A DNA stretch of 64,000 bases from Pseudomonadota bacterium. GTDB lineage: Bacteria; Desulfobacterota; Binatia; UBA9968. The position numbers and the translations under genes are program-made. The notes below the pieces were generated by a model. That model worked only from the letters and a program-made list of their open reading frames with translations, was not told the origin of the DNA and searched no databases. This document shows positions 45,201-51,887 of the stretch, one piece after another. How positions within the stretch are numbered: position 1 is the first letter of the stretch; each line of letters opens with the position of its first letter. The stretch spans positions 245,827-309,826 of the forward strand of contig JAJPJQ010000023.1 of NCBI GenBank assembly GCA_021324155.1. Reading direction: 5' to 3'.

Positions 45201-46261
45201 CCGCTACCCCGAAAGTCGAAACCGTCGAGAGCCGCGTGACGGAGATATGGGAATCGCTGCTCAGCGTTCACCCGATCGCAGCCGACGAAAACTTTTTCGA
45301 TATCGGCGGAGACTCTCTGAGTGCTATCGAACTGATGCGTCGTATCGAGCAGGCCTTCGGCGAGCGGCTCCCGCTTTCTACCTTTCTCGGCGGGCCGACA
45401 ATCAAAGATACGGCGGCCGCGCTCGTCCGCCAGCGAACGGCGCCCGATCGCTCGCTTCTGGTAAAAGTCCAGGCCGGAGACGGCAAGCCGCCATTCTTTT
45501 TCCTGCACGGAGATTTCTTCAACGGCGGCGGCTTTTATACCATCAACATGGCGCGCCACATCGGCGCCGACCGGCCGTTCTACGCGCTGGCGCCGCACGG
45601 GCTCAACGGCACCGCCGTGCCGCCGACGGTCGAGTGGATGGCGGATGACTACATCGAGATGCTGCGCTCCGTGCAACCGCGCGGCCCTTACTACGTCGGC
45701 GGGTTCTGCTCCGGCGGCAGCGTGGCGTATGAGATCGCGCGCCGGCTCGAATTGGCAGGCGAACGCGTCGCGCTGGTGGTCGTCATAGCGATACCGGCGC
45801 GCACTGCTTTTTACCACCGCGCGCTCCGCGCGATCGGCGGCGCCGGCACCATCGTCGGCTTGGGCGCGAGACAAAGAGTCAATTTCCTGCTGCGCGCGCG
45901 CGACGCGGGTCTCAAAATTCGGCGCCTTTACCGTACCGTCCGCGGCGCTGAGCCTCGTCCACGAACCAACCGTATGGCTGCCCAGAACGATCCGCTCTTT
46001 ATAGCTTATGGCCGCGCGCTGTCGGCGTACTTGCCGAAGCGCTATGCCGGCCGCGTTCTCTGCCTGTGGCCGGAGCAAGACACATATAAGAACGGCGATC
46101 CGACCGCCGGTTGGGGCAAGGTCGCTTCCGATTTGCAGGTTCAATTGATCCCGGGCCAGCACGGAAACTGCATCAAATATCATTTGAAGACCATCGCCGA
46201 GCACATGCGCCGCGCCATCCTGCAAGCGGAAACGGAAAGCGCTTCATCTGAGCATAGCTGA
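42299..46261 (+). CDS. Single-module nonribosomal peptide synthetase, C-A-T-TE
   Basis: 1320 residues. Condensation domain (about 10-440) with intact active site H-H-I-I-C-D-G at 143-149. Adenylation domain (about 460-960) with 'YTSGSTGAPKG' (616-626) and 'FDASVWEIF' (661-669); the specificity code I read by alignment to GrsA is D-A-W-E-V-S-T-I-D-(K), closest to small polar or amine side chains (Ser/Dab-like), low confidence. Carrier domain Ser1006 in 'FFDIGGDSLSA'. C-terminal thioesterase with G-F-C-S-G-G, where Cys1137 takes the nucleophile place of Ser. A leading C domain in a lone module implies an acyl donor supplied in trans or as CoA. The ATG at 42299 begins family homology; the open frame upstream is antisense to another gene. 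Confidence 0.92.
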   Translation: MLLAEGAADLYRHSNLTPHQLLVWFGQKLHPEVPLYNVAVGFTLWGKIDPEAFRAAFRQLIASSDALRTVVDEIDGVPHQRPVENNDYELEYVDCSGAAPPEQACNERMRARLSVPLDMSRRLFDAALFKVGDEKYVWYLNQHHIICDGVSVMLAYNHLAELYSRALAGTLDDAPPLPRSYDHIDYELERQRSPRQAETEAYWRRKLMEDVEPMDIYGSRPRRTMRIERHSIDLGLERRSKLRAIASDKAVARGSGNLAVFSLIAAALYAYLYRASRKNRLSIGVPFHNRAATPFKDVLGLIMKVVPLQIAIERGDTFLAIIEKIHSEMSAIRPYRNVTLANSPAARVYDVWLNYFTTTYPDFCGMPVRNDWLHPGFARDALALQVRDFQGTGDLTLDFDLHCDVFEEQERRAVIRHFLKVFDALLENPAASIDDISLIDDSERRLIIEDWNASTWQPSSEQTLTRLFEAAARRNPDGIALEFEGRATTYAQLNSEANRLARHLRAHGAGPETIVAFCAEPSPEMLVGILGILKAGAAYLPLDPEYPRERLSYMLADSGAALLLTEKRLSAVYPHLEGVSAPAVVYMDADREAIAAGANSDLDGGPSPQSLAYVMYTSGSTGAPKGVMIEHGAVCNRLKWGVDFYRLNETDRVLQKASFAFDASVWEIFEPQIAGARIVMAKPRGRIDVEYLADLIAARKVTVAEFSPSLLRALLDDNKLAACTALKRVFSGGEVLPRDVTREFFAQSRAELYNTYGPTETSIDVTHWKCGGEAAKNVPIGRPVAGMRVYILDDRMEPAPPGMPGELCIGGVGVARGYLNAPELTAEKFVPDPFSSVPGARLYKSGDMARHRRDGAIEFLGRKDDQVKVRGFRIEPGEIEAALRSHPAIRQAVVVPRENGRGDSRLAAYLVAADHAPPAEPDLRRFLRERLPEYMVPRSFVFLESIPVTRNGKVDRLALPSPNGDSQPATPKVETVESRVTEIWESLLSVHPIAADENFFDIGGDSLSAIELMRRIEQAFGERLPLSTFLGGPTIKDTAAALVRQRTAPDRSLLVKVQAGDGKPPFFFLHGDFFNGGGFYTINMARHIGADRPFYALAPHGLNGTAVPPTVEWMADDYIEMLRSVQPRGPYYVGGFCSGGSVAYEIARRLELAGERVALVVVIAIPARTAFYHRALRAIGGAGTIVGLGARQRVNFLLRARDAGLKIRRLYRTVRGAEPRPRTNRMAAQNDPLFIAYGRALSAYLPKRYAGRVLCLWPEQDTYKNGDPTAGWGKVASDLQVQLIPGQHGNCIKYHLKTIAEHMRRAILQAETESASSEHS

Positions 46262-46344
46262 CGTGTCTCCGCGAGTGCAGCAATCAGCTTGAAAGCCGCG
46301 GCGCATCAACTCCCGATCGATTCGCCTCGCGTTTTTCATCTTCA

Positions 46345-46374
46345 TTGACAGCGCCGCGCGAGATCGGCTACTTT
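46345..46374 (+). promoter_or_regulatory. Promoter of the O-methyltransferase/NRPS-2 operon
   Basis: TTGACA at 46345-46350 followed after 17-18 bp by CTACTT/TACTTT (46368-46374). The ATG at 46390 follows 16 bp later. The rest of the 128-bp gap between the genes holds nothing else I can name. Confidence 0.5.
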
Positions 46375-46389
46375 TTCCGGTGACTTCGC

Positions 46390-47394
46390 ATGGAAAAGTC
46401 GCCCGCCGAACGACTGTTTCAGATGATCACGGGCTTTGCGCTTTCGCAGTCGCTTTCCGTCGCGGCCCGGCTCGGCATCGCGGATCTCTTGAAGGACGGA
46501 CCGAGGGAAAGCCACGAGCTGGCGAAATCCGCCGGCGTGGACGAAAGCGCTCTCGCGCGCCTGCTGCGGTTTTTGGCCGGCCACGGCGTCTTCGCCGAAT
46601 GCGAGGGCAAGCGCTTTAAGCTCACGTCGCTGGCGGAGTGTCTGCAAACGGGCGCGCCCGGCTCGATGCGCACGCGCGCGATTTTTTGGGGCGAAGAGTG
46701 GGTCTGGCGGCCGTGGGGCGAGCTGCTCTACAGCGTGCAGAGCGGCCGGCCCGCCTTCGACCGCCTCTACGGCACGGACGCTTTCGACTTTTTCGCGCGC
46801 AATCCCGACGCGGCGGAGATTTTTCAGCAGACCATGACCGCGCAGGCGGCGTGGGAGGCGGCCGCCGTCGTCGCCGCCTGCGACTTTTCGGCGCTCCATA
46901 CGATCGTCGAGGTCGGCTGCGGCGACGGATCGCTGCTCGCAGCGATCCTCCAGGCAAACCCGCGCGCGCGGGGTGTCTTTTTCGACCGGCCTTATGCGGT
47001 CGAGAAAGCCGAGATGCTTGTCGGAGCGCGCTGCGCCGGCCGCTGCGAGTTCGTCGCCGGTAACTTTTTCGAATCGGTGCCGGCCGGCGGCGACGGCTAT
47101 ATCTTGAAGCACGTGATTCACGACTGGGACGACGCCGGCGCTACGGCCATTCTCAAGAACTGCCGGCGTCATTTGGGCCGCGACGGCAGGCTGCTCGTGG
47201 TCGAGAGCATTCTGCGCCCCGGCAACGAGCCGGACCCGGGAAGATTCATCGACCTGCACATGCTGGTGCGGCAGACGGGGCGCGAGCGCAGCGAAAGCGA
47301 GTACCGCGAGCTTCTGGCCGCGGCGGGATTCGCGCTCGCGCGCGTCGTCCCGACCCGGACCCAGGTGAGCGTGATCGAGGCGAAGGCCGAATGA
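46390..47394 (+). CDS. O-methyltransferase (COMT/hydroxyneurosporene type)
   Basis: 334 residues. A winged-helix dimerisation domain (residues 1-105: 'QMITGFALSQSLSVAARLGIADLLKDGPRESHELAKSAGVDESALARLLRFLAGHGVFAE...') precedes the AdoMet domain with 'TIVEVGCGDGSLLAAILQ' and the catalytic base in 'YILKHVIHDWDDAGATAIL' (His-Asp-Trp). Such enzymes methylate hydroxyls of aromatic or polyketide/peptide metabolites. Its stop overlaps the next NRPS start (ATGA), so it is coupled to it and probably modifies the product or its precursor. Confidence 0.9.
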   Translation: MEKSPAERLFQMITGFALSQSLSVAARLGIADLLKDGPRESHELAKSAGVDESALARLLRFLAGHGVFAECEGKRFKLTSLAECLQTGAPGSMRTRAIFWGEEWVWRPWGELLYSVQSGRPAFDRLYGTDAFDFFARNPDAAEIFQQTMTAQAAWEAAAVVAACDFSALHTIVEVGCGDGSLLAAILQANPRARGVFFDRPYAVEKAEMLVGARCAGRCEFVAGNFFESVPAGGDGYILKHVIHDWDDAGATAILKNCRRHLGRDGRLLVVESILRPGNEPDPGRFIDLHMLVRQTGRERSESEYRELLAAAGFALARVVPTRTQVSVIEAKAE

Positions 47395-50087
47395 AAGTTA
47401 CTTCTCCAGCGGCTTCCTTCGTAGAATTTCCGAAGGAAGAAATCGGACTCTCCATTCCCGAACGCTTCGAGCGGCAGGCGGCGAAATTCCCCCAACGGGT
47501 CGCCGTCAAGAGCGACGACGGTGAGCTCACCTACGATAACCTCAATCGAGCGGCCAATCGGCTTGCCCGGGCGATCCTCGCGCGGCGCGGACCGGACGAG
47601 GAGCCGGTCGCACTTCTTTTCGAGCAGGGACCGGCCGCGATCGTCGCGATCATGGGTGCGCTCAAGGCCGGAAAAATTTACGTCCCGCTCGACCCTTTGC
47701 ATTTTCCGCCAGCGAAGCTCGCCGCGATGCTGGAGGACTCCGGCGCTGCGCTCGTCGTCACCGGCGGCAAAAACCTCGCGCTCGGCGAGCGGCTCGCCCG
47801 CGGCGCGCGCGAAGTCATCGTTCTGGATCGGCTTGATCCCTCAGCGAACGCCGAGAATCCCGGTTTGGGGCTGGCCGCGGACCGCCTCGCCTATATCCTA
47901 TATACTTCGGGGTCGACTGGCGGGGCCAAAGGCGTCGCGCACAGCCACCGCAACGTGCTGCACTTCATCAGGAACTATACGAATGACCTGCACGTCGGCC
48001 CGGAAGACCGCCAGTCCCTGCTCTACTCCTGCAGCGTCGCTGCCTCGGTGAAGAATATATTCGGCGCGCTCCTCAACGGCGCGGCGCTGGTGTCTCTTAA
48101 TCTTAAGGCTGAAGGACCCGCGCGTCTGGCTGCGTGGCTCGAACAAGAAGGCATCACACTCTGCCAGATGGTGCCGACGGTTTTCCGCCATTTCGCCGGG
48201 CGTCTGACCGGACGTGAAGCGTTCCCGAGTCTGCGCGCGCTCTATCTCGGCGGCGAGCCGCTCTTCCGGCGCGACGTCGAGCTCTATCGCGCGCATTTTC
48301 CCAAGGGCTGCGTCCTCGTCAACGCGCTCGCTTCGACGGAGTTGAATACGCTGCGGCAGTTTTTCATCACCCCTGAGACCGACATCGCGGAAGTCGTTGT
48401 GCCGGTCGGCTATCCCGTCGAGGACACGGAGATTCTTTTGCTCGACGAGAGCGGTGCGGCGGTCGGCCCGGATTGCGTCGGGGAGATCGTGATAAGAAGT
48501 CGCTATCTCGCCGTCGGCTATTGGCGAAAACCCGAGCTTACGCGGCTGGCATTCGCCGCCGATACAGAAGGTAGCGATAAAAGGATCTACCGCACGGCAG
48601 ATCTCGGACGCATGCGCTCTGACGGCTGCCTCGAATACCTCGGCCGTAAAGATTTCCAGGTAAAAATCCGCGGCCACCGCGTCGAGATCGGGGAGATCGA
48701 AGCGACTCTGCTCGCTCTTGCCAATGTCCGGGAGGCGGTCGTTGTCGCGCTGAATGAATCCGCCGAGGAGAAGCGGCTCGCGGCTTACATTGTGCCGGCC
48801 CGGATGCCGGCGCCCGACGCCGCGGAGCTGCGCCGCGCCCTCGCGGAGCGGCTGCCGGACTACATGATACCGTCGTCCTTCATGATCGCGGAGTCGCTGC
48901 CGGTCAGCGCGATGGGTAAAGTGAATGTCCGCGCGTTAACGGCTGACGGCGGCGCGCGACCAAGCGATATGCCGCTGTCCGTCGCACCAACAACACCTCT
49001 AGAGACGTCGCTGGCGGCGATTTGGGCCGAAACTCTCGGCAAAGAATCCGTCGGTGTCCACGATAATTTCTTTGACATAGGCGGCGATTCTCTGTTAGCG
49101 GCACAGATTCTCTCCCGGACGCAAGACCTTTTGGATATCGACCTGCCGCTCAGCGTTCTCTTCGAGAAGCCCACGATCGCCGAGCTGGCGGGGCATCTCC
49201 ATCGCCTGCAGAGCGAAACCGAGTCGCGGCGACCGCGGGCCGAAGCCGATCGCCTGCTCGTGCGCGTCCAGGCAGGCGGCGACAAACCACCGTTTTTCTA
49301 CCTGCATGGAGACATTTTACGTGGTGCATTTTATTCCACCAATCTGGCCAGGTATCTCGGCGACGATCGGCCGTTTTATGCGCTCGCGCCGCATGGATTG
49401 AACGGTACGGAGATTCCACCGACGATCGCCGCGATGGCCGATTCGTACATCGGCATGTTGCGTGCCATACGGCCGCGCGGACCTTATTTTTTGAGCGGCT
49501 ATTGTAACGGCGGAATCATCGCGTATGAGATGGCTCGAAAGCTCCAGGAGCAGGGCGAGGCGGTGCCGCTGCTGGTCGTGATCGCCGCAAGGGCGCGCAC
49601 GGCTTTTTACCGTCGCGCGCTGCACGCCGCAATCGAAGCGGCCGGCAACGTATTCGGCTCGGCGGCCGAACAGAAGCTGCATCTGTTTGTCTCGATCCGC
49701 GCCCTAGCCCATAAATGTCGCGCGAGTTACCGTCGCCTCAGCGGTGGAAGGTTCCAGGCACGGAAAGCGACGAGCGGTGACACCTCGGAGGCAGTCGCGC
49801 TTTCGCTCGGCCTAAGAGGCACCGAGGCTTTTATCCGGGCGATGGGCGGGTACGTGCCAACGCCGTATAACGGCCGCATGTTGTGTCTGTGGCCCGAGGA
49901 AGAGTCTTTCGGGCCTACAAAAGATCCGACCGCCGGATGGGGCGCAGTAGCCCCCCGTCTGAAAGTGACAATGGTCCCCGGCGGGCATACTACCTGCCTG
50001 AAATACCACTTAACAACCATCGCGGAGCACATGCGCAACGCCATTCTGCAAGCGGAAGACGATTCCGCTTCACCGGAGCGAAGCTAA
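47391..50087 (+). CDS. NRPS-like A-T-TE enzyme
   Basis: 898 residues with no condensation domain. The adenylation domain has 'YILYTSGSTGGAKGVAHSH', but the motif that should read F-D-x-S is S-V-A-A-S (Ala217 in place of Asp235, GrsA numbering), and the usual YGPTE is 'ALASTEL'. Asp235 holds the alpha-amino group of amino acids, so an acid without one (aryl, keto, hydroxy or fatty) is the likely substrate. Carrier Ser567 in 'FFDIGGDSLLA'. The thioesterase has G-Y-C-N-G-G with Cys705 as probable nucleophile and is clearly homologous to that of the other NRPS here. A-T-TE enzymes such as bacterial RalA and fungal atromentin synthetases dimerise aryl-pyruvates; that is one possible model. Confidence 0.88.
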   Translation: MKVTSPAASFVEFPKEEIGLSIPERFERQAAKFPQRVAVKSDDGELTYDNLNRAANRLARAILARRGPDEEPVALLFEQGPAAIVAIMGALKAGKIYVPLDPLHFPPAKLAAMLEDSGAALVVTGGKNLALGERLARGAREVIVLDRLDPSANAENPGLGLAADRLAYILYTSGSTGGAKGVAHSHRNVLHFIRNYTNDLHVGPEDRQSLLYSCSVAASVKNIFGALLNGAALVSLNLKAEGPARLAAWLEQEGITLCQMVPTVFRHFAGRLTGREAFPSLRALYLGGEPLFRRDVELYRAHFPKGCVLVNALASTELNTLRQFFITPETDIAEVVVPVGYPVEDTEILLLDESGAAVGPDCVGEIVIRSRYLAVGYWRKPELTRLAFAADTEGSDKRIYRTADLGRMRSDGCLEYLGRKDFQVKIRGHRVEIGEIEATLLALANVREAVVVALNESAEEKRLAAYIVPARMPAPDAAELRRALAERLPDYMIPSSFMIAESLPVSAMGKVNVRALTADGGARPSDMPLSVAPTTPLETSLAAIWAETLGKESVGVHDNFFDIGGDSLLAAQILSRTQDLLDIDLPLSVLFEKPTIAELAGHLHRLQSETESRRPRAEADRLLVRVQAGGDKPPFFYLHGDILRGAFYSTNLARYLGDDRPFYALAPHGLNGTEIPPTIAAMADSYIGMLRAIRPRGPYFLSGYCNGGIIAYEMARKLQEQGEAVPLLVVIAARARTAFYRRALHAAIEAAGNVFGSAAEQKLHLFVSIRALAHKCRASYRRLSGGRFQARKATSGDTSEAVALSLGLRGTEAFIRAMGGYVPTPYNGRMLCLWPEEESFGPTKDPTAGWGAVAPRLKVTMVPGGHTTCLKYHLTTIAEHMRNAILQAEDDSASPERS

Positions 50088-50161
50088 AGCCGCCTCGCCG
50101 TCCAGAAATCACCTTTATTGAACCGGCTTCGAAGTTCCCCTATCGTTTAGGCGGGGGATCC

Positions 50162-51874
50162 GTGAGATATCTCGTTTTGGCATGCGATTTCGATGAGACG
50201 CTGGCGCGCGGCGGGCGTGTCGCGCCGGAGACCGTCAAGGCGCTTGAGCGCCTGATCGCCTCGGGCCGCAAGCTGATGCTCGTGAGCGGCCGCGAGCTCG
50301 ACGACCTGCTGCGCATCTTTCCCGAAGCGAAGCTGTGCGCACGCATCGTCGCCGAGAACGGCGCCCTCATTTACAATCCGGCGACGCGGGAGCGAAAGCC
50401 GCACGGCGATGCGCCCCCCGATCAGTTTATCCGCGCGCTGCAGCAGAAGAAGGTCGAGCCGCTCGCCGTCGGCAGCGTGATCGTCGCCACCGTACAGCCG
50501 CACGAGACAACGGTACTGAACACGATCCGCGACATGGGGCTCGAATTGCAGGTCATCTTCAATAAAGGCGCCGTCATGATCCTGCCCGCCGGGCTCAACA
50601 AGGCGAGCGGCCTTGCGCGCGCGCTGCAGGAAATTTGCATCTCACCCCACAATGTCGTCGCCATCGGCGATGCCGAAAACGACCATGCACTACTAAAACT
50701 CGCGGAATGCGCGGTGGCCGTGGCTAATGCTTTGCCGACATTAAAAGACCGCGCCGACTTCGTCACCGAGGGAGAAAGCGGCGCCGGCGTTGTCGAGCTG
50801 ATCGATGAAATCGTAAACGAAGATTTAGCGGCGCGCAGCGGTCGCCTCGACCGCCACAACATCGTGCTCGGCCACCGCGAGTCGCGTGAGGAAGTGCGGC
50901 TGCGCCCGTTCGGCGTCAACGCGCTCATCACCGGACCTTCCGGCGCCGGCAAGTCGACGGTCACGAACGCCTTCCTGGAGCGGCTCAACGAGCAGGGCTA
51001 TCAGTTCTGCGTGATCGACCCGGAGGGCGACTACGAGTCTTTCGAAGACGCCGTCGCCGTCGGGACGCAGAAGCAGCCGCCGAACATCGACGAGGTCGTG
51101 CGGCTGCTCAGAAATCCGCAGGAGAACGTCGTCGTCAACCTGATCGGCATCAGGCTCAAGGACCGGCCCGCCTTTTTTCTCGCGCTGCTGCCGCGGCTCC
51201 AGGAGCTGCGCGCGCAGCTCGGCCATCCACATTGGATTGTCATCGACGAGACGCACCATGTCCTGCCTTCGGCATGGGAAGCGGCGCCACAGGCGCTTCC
51301 TACGGAGTTCGACCGCTTCGTTTTCGTCACGATTCATCCTCATTCCGTCGCCAGGTCGGCGTTGACGGCCGTCAATACCGTCATGATCGTCGGGGAGAAA
51401 TACGATGAGACGCTGATGAACGTGGGGCAACTGCTCGGTCAAACTCCGCCGCCGTTCGCACCCGTCAAGCTCGATCACGGCGAAGTCTTGATGTGGATGC
51501 GGCAGAACGACGAGGCGCCCTTCAAGCTCCGCATCCTGCCCGGGCGGACGGAGCGGCGCCGGCACCTGCGCAAATACGCCGAAGGCGATTTGGGACGCGA
51601 CAGGAGCTTCTATTTCACAGGCCCGCAACGGAGGCTCAAGCTCCAGGCCCAGAATCTCAACATGTTCATGCAGCTCGCCGAGGGCGTCGACGACGACACC
51701 TGGGAATATCATCTCAAGAACGGCGACTATTCCCGCTGGTTCCGCAAGGCCATCAAGGACGAGGATCTCGCAGCCGCGGCCGAACAGGTCGAGCACGGGA
51801 ACGGCGTGCCGCCGGACGAAAGCCGCAAAATCATCCGCGAGGCAATCGAGCAGAAGTATACGTTGGAAGGGTGA
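50162..51874 (+). CDS. HAD phosphatase fused to a HerA/DUF87-like P-loop ATPase
   Basis: About 570 residues from a GTG at 50162 with a GGGGG ribosome site. Residues 1-215 are a Cof-type HAD hydrolase: 'ACDFDETLARGG' (nucleophile Asp), 'LMLVSGRELDD', 'LNKASGLARAL', 'VVAIGDAENDHALLKLAE'. Residues 235-560 are a P-loop ATPase: Walker A 'ITGPSGAGKSTVTNAFL', then 'CVIDPEGDYESF' and Walker B 'WIVIDETHHVLPSAW'. The ATPase resembles HerA/VirB4-type (DUF87) proteins. I know of no described function for this fusion. It lies 74 bp after NRPS-2 on the same strand and may belong to the cluster or be independent. Confidence 0.8.
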   Translation: MRYLVLACDFDETLARGGRVAPETVKALERLIASGRKLMLVSGRELDDLLRIFPEAKLCARIVAENGALIYNPATRERKPHGDAPPDQFIRALQQKKVEPLAVGSVIVATVQPHETTVLNTIRDMGLELQVIFNKGAVMILPAGLNKASGLARALQEICISPHNVVAIGDAENDHALLKLAECAVAVANALPTLKDRADFVTEGESGAGVVELIDEIVNEDLAARSGRLDRHNIVLGHRESREEVRLRPFGVNALITGPSGAGKSTVTNAFLERLNEQGYQFCVIDPEGDYESFEDAVAVGTQKQPPNIDEVVRLLRNPQENVVVNLIGIRLKDRPAFFLALLPRLQELRAQLGHPHWIVIDETHHVLPSAWEAAPQALPTEFDRFVFVTIHPHSVARSALTAVNTVMIVGEKYDETLMNVGQLLGQTPPPFAPVKLDHGEVLMWMRQNDEAPFKLRILPGRTERRRHLRKYAEGDLGRDRSFYFTGPQRRLKLQAQNLNMFMQLAEGVDDDTWEYHLKNGDYSRWFRKAIKDEDLAAAAEQVEHGNGVPPDESRKIIREAIEQKYTLEG

Positions 51875-51887
51875 GAGAAGTACTGAG

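Noticed and set aside
49883..50161. A 93-residue extension of the HAD-ATPase gene
   Set aside because: It overlaps the end of NRPS-2 in another frame; the GTG at 50162 follows a strong ribosome site and begins the HAD motif.
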